Source: Azophilus sp965199705 (GTDB lineage Bacteria > Pseudomonadota > Gammaproteobacteria > Pseudomonadales > Azotimanducaceae). Taken from it: a DNA stretch of 64,000 nt. Of this stretch, positions 19,233 through 27,461 are shown piece after piece (position 1 is the first letter of the stretch; every line of letters starts with the position of its first letter). The DNA is taken from NCBI GenBank assembly GCA_965199705.1, contig OZ241359.1, forward strand, positions 2,666,001-2,730,000, in the 5' to 3' direction. A program made the position numbers and the translations under genes. The notes beneath the pieces were generated by a model. It had not been told where the DNA came from, did not search any database, and saw nothing but the letters and a program-made list of their open reading frames with translations.

Positions 19233-20090
19233 TCAGGAGAAGGACCTGGGCCGCCACCAGGGAAAGACTTCCGGCATGTCCTCGCTCACCCGGCCCGGAA
19301 ATTGCGGCGGGCGCTTTTCGAGGAAGGATACAACGCCTTCGCGCGTGTCCTTGCCCTTGCCAAGCTGGTAGATGGCGCGGGAATCGAGGTTGTGGGCCTC
19401 CACCGGATGGTCGGCCCCCAACATGCGCCAGAGCATGTGCCGGATCATGGTGACAGATACTGCGGAACTGTCGGCTGTCAGGCCTTTCGCCAGCTCTCGG
19501 GCCGTGTCGAGCAGATCGGCCTTCGGATGCACGCTGCGCAGAAGACCGCCCGCCAGCGCCTCGTCGGCATTGAAGACGCGGCCGCTGTAACACCACTCCA
19601 GAGCCTGGCTGATCCCGACCAGACGCGGCAGGAAGTAGCTGGAACAGGCTTCCGGGACTATGCCTCGGCGCGCAAAGACAAACCCGATGCGGGCGTTGTC
19701 GGAGGCGATGCGAATGTCCATCGGCAAGGTCATGGTGATTCCGACGCCGACGGCCGGGCCATTGATGGCGGCGATGATCGGCTTGCGACACTCGTAGATG
19801 CGCAGCGTCAGAACGCCACCGCCGTCGGCGTTCTGGCCGGAGGCCCGGTCCGAACGCGCGTCAGCATCGAAGGTATCGGCGCCTGACGAGAGGTCCGCGC
19901 CGGCGCAGAACGCCCGGCCAGCGCCGGTGACGATGATGGCGCGCACCGCATCACTGGCGTCGGCATCATCGAGCGCCGCGATAAATTCCCGGTTCATCTC
20001 GCCGGTGAAGGCATTGAGCTTCTCCGGGCGATGCAGGGTCAGGGTCAGAATGCCGTCAGACAGATCGGTCAGGATGGTGGGTTCGCTCAT
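19233..20090 (-). CDS. Enoyl-CoA hydratase/isomerase (crotonase) family protein
   Basis: A 285-residue crotonase-fold protein acting on an acyl-CoA thioester. Seen: the N-terminal LTLHRPEKLNAFTGEM, oxyanion-hole segments GAGRAFCAGADLS and INGPAVGVGITMTLPMDIRI, and RRGIVPEACSSYFLPRLVG with a Glu at the position of a catalytic acid in hydratases. It lies divergent from the acyl-CoA dehydrogenase and P450 genes (gap of about 65 bases), so the two sides may share a control region. The exact reaction (hydratase, isomerase or hydrolase) cannot be told. Confidence 0.88.
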   Translation of the reverse strand: MSEPTILTDLSDGILTLTLHRPEKLNAFTGEMNREFIAALDDADASDAVRAIIVTGAGRAFCAGADLSSGADTFDADARSDRASGQNADGGGVLTLRIYECRKPIIAAINGPAVGVGITMTLPMDIRIASDNARIGFVFARRGIVPEACSSYFLPRLVGISQALEWCYSGRVFNADEALAGGLLRSVHPKADLLDTARELAKGLTADSSAVSVTMIRHMLWRMLGADHPVEAHNLDSRAIYQLGKGKDTREGVVSFLEKRPPQFPGRVSEDMPEVFPWWRPRSFS

Positions 20091-20156
20091 GCTCCCGGTT
20101 GACTCCCCAGTGTGGAATCGCGCTATGGTGCACCAGAGAAGTCAGGATTTCGAGCG

Positions 20157-20621
20157 ATGGATTGCGACTTTTGCACCGCCGCCGAGGCGGAACTTGCGCG
20201 CTTGCGGACGCTGGCGACGTCCACAGCCGACGGTCATGGCGGCGTTCTCTTCGATCAGCCAGCGATTCGCAGGCAATTGTCTGCATTCGGGGTGCGCTTG
20301 ATGGCCTTGCAGGCGCTGGAGTCCGGCTACGGGCTTGCAGAGGTGACTCCGGCCAGTCGGCAGCAACGCCGGCTGCTGCTGGCGCTTGGGCTGAGCAGTT
20401 TGCGCCAGGACCTGGCGCAGGCGACCGTCGCAGCCGCCGGCCATGACGCACTGGCCCTGCCATCGTCTCGCCGCGGCGACAACGAGCCGCCGATTGGCAA
20501 TGCGATTGGCAATGCAGTTGCCAGACAAGCCGTGGCGAGTATGCTTGCAGGCCGCTGTGACGCCGAAGCGGGCAAATCGCCCGATTCACTGCGCGATCAG
20601 CTGGCCCAATTGTCACAGTGA
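20157..20621 (+). CDS. Short ORF resembling an acyl-CoA dehydrogenase C-terminal domain
   Basis: A 154-residue protein from ATG 20157 (a GTG at 20112 would add 15 residues). It lacks any N-terminal or beta-barrel dehydrogenase domain. The helical content and phrases such as FDQPAIRRQLSAFGVRLMALQ resemble the C-terminal helical bundle of acyl-CoA dehydrogenases, where the analogous region reads DPxxRqrlaxlxxxxxAlr. It has no recognisable FAD or catalytic motif. The true full-length dehydrogenase follows 18 bases later. It may be a truncated relic or a small partner subunit; the homology is judged by eye and is weak. Confidence 0.5.
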   Translation: MDCDFCTAAEAELARLRTLATSTADGHGGVLFDQPAIRRQLSAFGVRLMALQALESGYGLAEVTPASRQQRRLLLALGLSSLRQDLAQATVAAAGHDALALPSSRRGDNEPPIGNAIGNAVARQAVASMLAGRCDAEAGKSPDSLRDQLAQLSQ

Positions 20622-20639
20622 CTGGATTCGAGGAAGCCC

Positions 20640-21770
20640 ATGGACTTTTCGCTATCGGATGAGCAAACCCTCCTGCAGGAGAGTATTGCCCGGTTCATTC
20701 AAAACGACTACGCCTTTGCCGATCGCCAGAAGACGGTGCAGTCTTCCGCCGAATTCAATGCCGATCACTGGCGCACCTTTGCCGAGCTCGGCTGGCTGGG
20801 CGTGCCCTTTGCCGAAGAAGACGGCGGTTTTGGCGGCGGCCCGGTAGATTCCATGGTGATGTGGGAACAGTTCGGCCGCGGGCTGGTGATCGAACCGGTT
20901 CTGGCCACTGTGGTGCTCGGCGCCGGCGCGGTCGCACTGGCGGGTTCGCCAGCGCAGAAGCAGGCCGTGCTGCCGGCTGTGATTGCGGGCAAGACGCAGA
21001 TGGCGCTCGCCTTTTCTGAGCCGCAGGGGCGCTACAACCTGGCCGATCTGGTCACTCGCGCCGAGCCAGTCCCTGGCGGCTGGCGGTTGAACGGGTACAA
21101 GGCGGTGGTGCTCAATGGCCCAACCGCGGATCAGTTGGTGATATCCGCCCGCACCGGGGGCGCACAACGGGATTCAGCGGGTGTTTCCCTGTTTCTGGCG
21201 CCTGTGGAAACGGTCGGGCTTAGCCGCCGGAACTATCCGACGGTAGATGGCTTCACGGCTTCCGAAGTGACCCTGGAGCAGGTCGAACTGCCCGGCGAGG
21301 CGCTGCTCGGGCAGGCAGGCGATGGCTTGCCGATTCTTGAACAGGTGATCGACCAGGGCATCCTCGCCGTTGGCGCCGAAGCAGTGGGCTGCATGGAAGT
21401 GCTCTACAAGGACACGGTGGAGTACTGCAAGACAAGGGAGCAGTTCGGCCAGCCGATCGGCAAGTTTCAGGTGTTGCAGCATCGCATGGTGGATATGTTC
21501 ATGGAGTATGAGCAGTCCAGATCGCTGATGTACATGGCGGCCATGCGCCTGGCCGAAGGCTATGGGCCGACGGCGCAGAAGGCGCTTTCCGCCTTCAAGG
21601 TTCAGGTCGGCAAATCCGGTCGCTTCGTTGGCCAGAACGCCATCCAGCTGCACGGCGGAATGGGCATGACCGACGAACTCAACATCGGCCACTACTTCAA
21701 GCGGGTGACCATGATCGACGCCCTGTTCGGCAATGTGGATCATCATCTCAAGCGCTTCGGCGCCCTGTAG
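20640..21770 (+). CDS. Acyl-CoA dehydrogenase family protein
   Basis: FAD-dependent alpha,beta-desaturation of an acyl-CoA, 376 residues. N-terminal helical part (MDFSLSDEQTLLQESIARF), central beta region with TQMALAFSEPQGRYNL, and a C-terminal bundle with KTREQFGQPIGKFQVLQHR and QLHGGMGMTDELNIGHYFKR. The last motif replaces the YGGT(N/S)EIQR of ordinary straight-chain enzymes and is the type found in many dehydrogenases of steroid and other bulky acyl-CoA pathways, some of which work as heteromers. SD-like GAGG at 20630 precedes the ATG. It leads into the hydrolase gene 17 bases on. Confidence 0.92.
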   Translation: MDFSLSDEQTLLQESIARFIQNDYAFADRQKTVQSSAEFNADHWRTFAELGWLGVPFAEEDGGFGGGPVDSMVMWEQFGRGLVIEPVLATVVLGAGAVALAGSPAQKQAVLPAVIAGKTQMALAFSEPQGRYNLADLVTRAEPVPGGWRLNGYKAVVLNGPTADQLVISARTGGAQRDSAGVSLFLAPVETVGLSRRNYPTVDGFTASEVTLEQVELPGEALLGQAGDGLPILEQVIDQGILAVGAEAVGCMEVLYKDTVEYCKTREQFGQPIGKFQVLQHRMVDMFMEYEQSRSLMYMAAMRLAEGYGPTAQKALSAFKVQVGKSGRFVGQNAIQLHGGMGMTDELNIGHYFKRVTMIDALFGNVDHHLKRFGAL

Positions 21771-21787
21771 CGCACGGAGCCGTCGGC

Positions 21788-22693
21788 ATGGCGCGCTGGG
21801 AACAGGCCACAGAGGCATCAAGCATTCCTGAGTGGTTCTTCGAGGCGGTGGAGACGCCTTGCGAGACAGGCGCTGTGGAGGTGGAAGACTGCGATGTCGC
21901 CTGGCGCGCCTGGGGTCAGGCCGACCAGCCGGGCCTGCTGCTGATTCACGGCATGAACGCACACGCCCGTTGGTGGGACTTCATCGCCCCGGCGCTGGCA
22001 GCCGAGCACCGCGTGGTGGCGATGGACCTCACCGGCATGGGCGATTCCGACTACCGCTATCAGTACAGCGCCGCGACCTACGCGGCAGAAATCCTGGGGG
22101 TTTGCGAAGCGACCAGTCTCGGCGATGAGGTGATCCTGGTCGGCCACAGTTTCGGTGGCAAGATCGCCACCCAGGCGGCAAATCTCTATCCGGGACGTTT
22201 CGGCGCGCTCATCCTGGTGGATTCCGGGATGCGCCATCCAGACGAGCCGGAGATTGACCTGCCACCCATGGGCGGGCGCGCCAAGGTGTATCCGGACAAG
22301 GCGTCGGGCATGGCCCGCTTTCGTCTGCAACCGCCGCAGCCCTGCGAGAACGCCTACATCCTGCAATACATTGCCCGGCACTCGCTGATGCCGGCGGATG
22401 GCGGCGGCTGGACCTGGAAGTTCGACGAGGACCTGCTGGCAACGCTTGTGGACTTCGAGCGCAAGGCGGAAGACTATCAACGCCTTTCGCTGCCGGTCGG
22501 CATGATCCATGGCGCCAGAAGCCGGCTTTTCACCGACCGTACCCGCGCGCACATGCAGTCCCTGCTGCCTGGCGCCGCGCCAGCCGTGGCGATAGCGGAC
22601 GCAGCGCATCACGTGTTTCTGGATCAACCACTGGCTTTCATCGACGCCCTTCAGTCCATGCTCAGCCGGCTGCATTCGGCCGGGAAGTGCTAA
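21788..22693 (+). CDS. Alpha/beta hydrolase
   Basis: A 301-residue alpha/beta-hydrolase-fold enzyme. LLIHGMNAHARWWDFIAPAL provides the oxyanion HG motif, VGHSFGGKIA the nucleophile elbow (GxSxG), and HHVFLDQPLAFIDAL the C-terminal catalytic His. It probably cleaves an ester, thioester or C-C bond of an intermediate in the adjacent pathway; the substrate is unknown. It is co-directional with the dehydrogenase upstream and the VOC gene downstream. Confidence 0.87.
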   Translation: MARWEQATEASSIPEWFFEAVETPCETGAVEVEDCDVAWRAWGQADQPGLLLIHGMNAHARWWDFIAPALAAEHRVVAMDLTGMGDSDYRYQYSAATYAAEILGVCEATSLGDEVILVGHSFGGKIATQAANLYPGRFGALILVDSGMRHPDEPEIDLPPMGGRAKVYPDKASGMARFRLQPPQPCENAYILQYIARHSLMPADGGGWTWKFDEDLLATLVDFERKAEDYQRLSLPVGMIHGARSRLFTDRTRAHMQSLLPGAAPAVAIADAAHHVFLDQPLAFIDALQSMLSRLHSAGKC

Positions 22694-22734
22694 TATCCGG
22701 CGCGCACGCAATAGCGTCGGGGAGCAAATTCACC

Positions 22735-23253
22735 ATGAGCCTGATTCGTCATCCTGTCTGGCAGTACGCCTATTTCGTCAATGACATAGACACAGCCTGC
22801 CGCAAATGGAACCAGATGCTGGGCGCCGGCCCCTTCCATGTGGTTCGGCATCACATCGCAGAGAGCTTTCGATACCGGGGCGAACATGTGGAAGCCGACG
22901 TCAGCTACGCCTTCGGCCAGGCCGGGCCAGCGCACGTGCAGTTCATCGCCCAGCATGACGACACCCCTTCGATCTACCGCGAGATGTACCAGCAAGGCGA
23001 GGAAGGCTTTCATCACATCGGCCTCCTGGTGCCGGACGTCACCGGCGAGATCAAGCGCTTCAACGATGCCGGATATGAAACCGCCTGCACCCTGTGGGGC
23101 GGCGACTATGTGGCCTATATGGACTGTCGAAAGGACATGAGCTGCTATGTGGAACTGCACGGCGACGCGCCGCTGATTCGTGACCTCTTCGACGGCTGGA
23201 AGCAGGCGCACGAAACCTGGGACGGCGTTACCGACCTGATTCGAGAGGCATGA
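22735..23253 (+). CDS. VOC-superfamily (glyoxalase/dioxygenase-like) protein
   Basis: A 172-residue vicinal-oxygen-chelate protein. The first beta-alpha-beta unit includes QYAYFVNDIDTACRKWNQML and the second includes GEEGFHHIGLLVPDVTGEI, with His in HHIG and a later Glu (YVELHG) as likely metal ligands. I chose ATG 22735, with GGAG nine bases upstream, because homology-like sequence begins at SLIRHPVWQYAYFV. Members near acyl-CoA genes include isomerases and epimerases, but no specific reaction can be assigned. Four bases separate it from the first P450 gene. Confidence 0.83.
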   Translation: MSLIRHPVWQYAYFVNDIDTACRKWNQMLGAGPFHVVRHHIAESFRYRGEHVEADVSYAFGQAGPAHVQFIAQHDDTPSIYREMYQQGEEGFHHIGLLVPDVTGEIKRFNDAGYETACTLWGGDYVAYMDCRKDMSCYVELHGDAPLIRDLFDGWKQAHETWDGVTDLIREA

Positions 23254-23257
23254 GACC

Positions 23258-24568
23258 ATGAACGCAGAAGCAGCAGAGACCCTGACCCCCTATGAACCGG
23301 TGACGCCGGATAGCCCGGACGACATCCGGTTTCTCGACGCCGGCGTGCAGAACTGCCCCTATCATGCCTATCAAGTGCTGCGCGACGAGGCGCCGGTCTG
23401 GAAGGATCCGGTGACCGGTTTCTATGTGATCACCCGGTTCGAAGATCTGCGGGCCATCCTGCTGGACCCGGACAACTTCGTCAGCGGCATGCGTCAGGGC
23501 CAGGGCGGTGGCCGTGGTCGCCTGAACTCGGAGCGCGAACGACGGATGCTTGGTCTCTATGAAAAGCACGGCTGGGTTCCCGCACCCACCCTGGCAGGGC
23601 GCGATGATCCGAACCACAAAGAGATGCGGGCGATGTTCAACGAGGCATTCCGGCCCAAGAAGATCAACGCCATGGACCCGTTCGTCGAGGAAACTGCCCG
23701 CAAGCTGATCGACGCCTTCATCGACCAGGGCCAGTGCGACTGGATGAAGCAGTTTGCCGTGCCCCTGCCGCTGATTGTCATTGGCAGGCAGATGGGAGTT
23801 CCGGAAGCGGACATCTGGCGCATCAAGGCATGGACGGACGCCTGGGTGCAGCGCCTCGGCATGATGCAGACGGAAGAGGAGGAGAAGTGGTCCGTCGAAA
23901 TGGAGATCGAGGCACAGCACTACTTCCAGCCGATCTTCGAGCGATTGCGCAAGGAACCGGACGACACCCTCCTGTCGGAGCTGGTCAATCGGGTCATTCC
24001 CGAATGGGGACGACCGCTGAACGACAACGAGCTGCACGCCGAGATGATGGCCGACACCTTCGTCGGCGGCTCAGAAACTTCCACCAACGCCATCGCCTAC
24101 GGCGTCAAGCTGCTGATCGAGAACCCGTCTGTCTGGGAAGCCCTGAAAGCGGACCCGGACAAGCACCTGCGCACACTGGTCGAGGAGGTGCTGCGCCTGG
24201 AAAGCCCGGTACAGGGGTTGTTCCGCACCACCGCCCGCGACATCGAGCTGCACGGCGTAACCATCCCCGCCGGGGCCATGCTGAACATCCGCTATGCCGC
24301 AGCCAATCGCGACGAGCGCGAGTTCGAGTGCCCGACAGAACTCGATCTGGAACGCAACAAGCCGGGCCGGCATCTGGCCTTCGGCTCCGGCACCCATCAT
24401 TGTCTGGGCGCGCCCCTGGCGCGACGCGAGCTCTATTGGTCGTTCAGGATACTCGCCGAGAAGATTGACGAGATGTGGTTCGCGCCGGGCAAGAACGACT
24501 TCACGCAGGCGCCGAATTTTGCATTGCGAGCCCTGAAGGCATTGCATATCGAATTCAAGCCAGCCTGA
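23258..24568 (+). CDS. Cytochrome P450 (intact, first of cluster)
   Basis: Soluble bacterial P450 of 436 residues, a heme-thiolate monooxygenase. The oxygen-binding I-helix has FVGGSETSTNA, the K-helix has the ExxR motif in EEVLRLESPVQGLFR, and the heme loop is FGSGTHHCLGAPLARREL with the axial Cys382. No membrane anchor is present. It probably receives electrons from the small ferredoxin encoded at 28774, since no other redox partner is present in the cluster. The substrate is unknown; context suggests a lipid, terpenoid or steroid. Confidence 0.95.
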   Translation: MNAEAAETLTPYEPVTPDSPDDIRFLDAGVQNCPYHAYQVLRDEAPVWKDPVTGFYVITRFEDLRAILLDPDNFVSGMRQGQGGGRGRLNSERERRMLGLYEKHGWVPAPTLAGRDDPNHKEMRAMFNEAFRPKKINAMDPFVEETARKLIDAFIDQGQCDWMKQFAVPLPLIVIGRQMGVPEADIWRIKAWTDAWVQRLGMMQTEEEEKWSVEMEIEAQHYFQPIFERLRKEPDDTLLSELVNRVIPEWGRPLNDNELHAEMMADTFVGGSETSTNAIAYGVKLLIENPSVWEALKADPDKHLRTLVEEVLRLESPVQGLFRTTARDIELHGVTIPAGAMLNIRYAAANRDEREFECPTELDLERNKPGRHLAFGSGTHHCLGAPLARRELYWSFRILAEKIDEMWFAPGKNDFTQAPNFALRALKALHIEFKPA

Positions 24569-24655
24569 TCGGCAGGCAGAATCGCACAGGCTGAAGCAAC
24601 TCGACGACAAGACCCGGACGATAGAAACCAGAAGACAAAACAAGGAGAGACCAGA

Positions 24656-26089
24656 ATGACCCAGGGTTGCCCGTTTTCTCTGGAAGTATTCGCCGACAGC
24701 CAGCGCCGCTCCGATGATCCGGGCGCTCAGTACGACTTTCCGCTGATGCCCGAGGGCGAGGCTTGCGACATGGGCCATGCGGCGGACGGCAGGCCGCTGT
24801 TCGATCCACGCATCCTGAATTCGGCCGAGTTCTTCCGCAATCCCTATCCCTACTACCGCATACTCCGCGATCACTATCCCGTCTATCACGACAAGCTGCA
24901 CAACACCTACTACGTCACCCGCTACGAAGACATCACCCGCTGCTACTTCGACGACGAGGGCTTCAACACCATTCCCAAGGGCAGTTCGAGCGGCGTTCTG
25001 GGCAATACCCAGCTTGAACTCTCCGGGGTGGAGCACAGGCGGCGACGCAATCTCTATGGCCAGCATCTGGTGGGCCAATCCCTGAAGAATCGCGTTCCGG
25101 CCATCCGCCGGCAGGCCAGGGAAATGATCGAAGCCTGGGCGGACATCGAGGATGAATCGGTGGTCAGCACAGACAATGGCGTGCGCCGCGTCGAGTTGGG
25201 GCGCGCCTTCGCCAACGAGTTTCCGATTCGCGTGGTGTGTGAAGTGCTGGGTTTTCCGAAGGAGGCGCAGGCGGACTTCTACTACTGGTACAACTCCATG
25301 ATGTCCGGCCTCGGCGGCTCGGATACGCACCGCCAGGGCCTGGAGGCGCGCCAGCATCTGGAAGACTATGTGGAAGGGATGGTCGAGGCCAGGCGCAAGC
25401 AACCCACCTGGCTGTACGACGAGGCCGGCAACCCCATCTCCAAGGACATCATCTCCAAACTGTGCGAGACCCGGGTGGACGGCGACTATCTGTCCACCGA
25501 AGAGATTACGTCCAACATCGCGCTTGTGGTGGGCGGCGGCGGTGAGACGACTCGCGGCGCCATTCTCAACATGTGGTACCTGCTGTTGCAGCATCCTCGG
25601 CAGTTCCAGGCGGTTTGCGATGACGATTCAATGTGGGACGCCGCCTTTCACGAGACCTTGCGGCATTCTTCCTCCATCGGTGGCCAGCCCCGGCACAATA
25701 CCTACGATGTGGAGATGCACGGGGTGCAGGTGCCGGCGGGCTCGCTGATGCAGATGGTGGATTTTTCGGCCAATCACGACGAGCGGGTGTTCAAGGACCC
25801 GGAAGCCTTCAACATCTTCCGGGACGATCTCTATACCGGCAAGATCCTGCGCAGCGGCTACAACAGGGACGGGCGCCGCAACCACATGGCCTTCGGCGTT
25901 GGCCCGCATCTGTGTCCCGGCGCCTGGATTTCACATCAGGAGGCTGTGGAAGGGTCCCGCATCCTGTTGCAATATCTGAAAAATCCCCGGCTTGATGCGG
26001 AGCGGATGCCGAAGGATATAGACGGCGAGAAGCTGGCGCCGCTCGGCATCATCTCGACGCGGGAACTGCATCTGGAGTACGCGCCTTGA
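24656..26089 (+). CDS. Cytochrome P450 (intact, second of cluster)
   Basis: A 477-residue P450, longer than its neighbours because of an N-terminal extension of about 50 residues. I-helix VVGGGGETTRGA, ExxR in ETLRHSSSIGGQPRHN, and heme loop FGVGPHLCPGAWISHQEA with axial Cys420; Pro after the Cys and Trp in the following helix distinguish it from the other two. AAGGAG (24642-24647) stands eight bases before the ATG. Its stop overlaps the TTG start of the next gene (TTGA), implying coupled translation with the cysteine-less homologue. Confidence 0.95.
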   Translation: MTQGCPFSLEVFADSQRRSDDPGAQYDFPLMPEGEACDMGHAADGRPLFDPRILNSAEFFRNPYPYYRILRDHYPVYHDKLHNTYYVTRYEDITRCYFDDEGFNTIPKGSSSGVLGNTQLELSGVEHRRRRNLYGQHLVGQSLKNRVPAIRRQAREMIEAWADIEDESVVSTDNGVRRVELGRAFANEFPIRVVCEVLGFPKEAQADFYYWYNSMMSGLGGSDTHRQGLEARQHLEDYVEGMVEARRKQPTWLYDEAGNPISKDIISKLCETRVDGDYLSTEEITSNIALVVGGGGETTRGAILNMWYLLLQHPRQFQAVCDDDSMWDAAFHETLRHSSSIGGQPRHNTYDVEMHGVQVPAGSLMQMVDFSANHDERVFKDPEAFNIFRDDLYTGKILRSGYNRDGRRNHMAFGVGPHLCPGAWISHQEAVEGSRILLQYLKNPRLDAERMPKDIDGEKLAPLGIISTRELHLEYAP

Positions 26090-27417
26090 GGCAGGCCGAC
26101 TCGACCGTTATCGGGGCCAATGGCGTTGCCATCCCGGAAGGTACGCGTGGCGATGCCGGTTTTCGCACCTATGAGGTGTATCAGCGCGAGCGCGTGGGCC
26201 AATCCACCGAGAAGGTCAAGCCAGGGCAATTGGTCTCGCGGGCGTTTGCAGACGATCCCTACCCTCTGCTTGCGACCTTGCGGGAAAACTACCCCTGCTT
26301 TCGCGACTGGTTGAGCAACTGTTTCTGGATCACACGATACGACGACGTCACCTCCCTGCTGACCGACAACGCCAATTTCGAAACCCGCTCCAACGCCTGG
26401 TGGCTGGGCCTTGCGGGCTTCGGCGAAGATCTGGGTAGCCGCCTGCCCGTTTTGCAGGCAAGGGCTGCGGCCTGGGAAGGGCGCGCCGAGCAGGTCGCCG
26501 AAGCGGCCGTGTCGGCCTTTCTCAAGCGCGGAGAGGCGGATCTGGCGAGCGAGTTCGCAGCGCGCCTTGCACTCGAAATGTGGATTGTCATGCTCGACAT
26601 TCCCGCCGAGGCGATGGCGTCCTTTGCCGAACAGTGGTGGCGGCTGCGACAGGGCGTTCACTGGGAGGCTTCGCGCCAGGAAGCCGGCCGCGCCGCGGCG
26701 CAGGAACTGGCCGCCAGCCTTGATCCCCTGTTGCAGGCACGCCGACACTCGCCCGGCGCGGATCTGATTTCTGCGGTCGCTGCCGAGGAAACCGCGCAAG
26801 GGCCGGCAAGCGCTTCGGATCTGGTGGCCACCCTGCTGGAGATGGACTGCCACACCCCGCACGGTGCGCTTGCCAACCTCTGGACCCTGTTGCTCACGCA
26901 TCCGTCCGAGTTCGACAAGGTGCAAGCCGAAGACCGGTATCTGAAGCTGGCGGTTCTGGAGACGTTTCGGCATTCCGCGCCGATCCTGGCCGGGCGTCGC
27001 TTTGCCCGACAGGAGGTGGAGCGATTCGGGCGCCTGATCCCCGGTGGTGGCCTCATGCTCTGTTCTGCGGCGGCGGCAAATCGGGACCCGCGCATTTTTG
27101 CCGATCCCGACCGCTTCATCGTCGGGCGCAAGGACATCTGCCATCGAGAACCGCGCGGCCAGTACCGGGCAGACGGGCTGGCTTCTGGCATATGCGTCGG
27201 CCTCGGTGCGCCAAGCCCGCATCCCGCCGTACCCGAGGACAGGCCGAGATCCATCTACGCGCTGACCCGAGACGCGCTCGTCGCCGCATCCAGGGTGCTG
27301 CTGAACAACGTCCGCGACCTGCGTCTGGCGGATGGCGCAACCCCCAGCCTGCTCTGCCGCAGCCTCGGCGAGATGCACACGTGCTGGCGGCTACCCGTAC
27401 AATTCCGCCGGCGCTGA
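26086..27417 (+). CDS. Cytochrome P450 homologue lacking the heme-ligand cysteine
   Basis: A 443-residue P450-fold protein starting at TTG 26086. General P450 landmarks remain: the N-terminal DDPYPLLATLRENYPCFRDW, ExxR at Glu292-Arg295 (ETFRHSAP), and the ANRDPRIFADPDRF meander. Two catalytic sites are altered. The heme loop reads LASGICVGLGAP, with Gly372 at the place of the axial Cys; a Cys two residues earlier (370) is out of register. In the I-helix the acid-alcohol pair has become HTP. The reading frame is open throughout, so this is not simple decay. It may be an inactive partner of the adjacent P450, or bind a ligand or heme differently. Confidence 0.85.
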   Translation: MRQADSTVIGANGVAIPEGTRGDAGFRTYEVYQRERVGQSTEKVKPGQLVSRAFADDPYPLLATLRENYPCFRDWLSNCFWITRYDDVTSLLTDNANFETRSNAWWLGLAGFGEDLGSRLPVLQARAAAWEGRAEQVAEAAVSAFLKRGEADLASEFAARLALEMWIVMLDIPAEAMASFAEQWWRLRQGVHWEASRQEAGRAAAQELAASLDPLLQARRHSPGADLISAVAAEETAQGPASASDLVATLLEMDCHTPHGALANLWTLLLTHPSEFDKVQAEDRYLKLAVLETFRHSAPILAGRRFARQEVERFGRLIPGGGLMLCSAAAANRDPRIFADPDRFIVGRKDICHREPRGQYRADGLASGICVGLGAPSPHPAVPEDRPRSIYALTRDALVAASRVLLNNVRDLRLADGATPSLLCRSLGEMHTCWRLPVQFRRR

Positions 27418-27461
27418 AACAGCACATTCGATCCAGGCGCATTGAATCCAGGAGAAACGAC

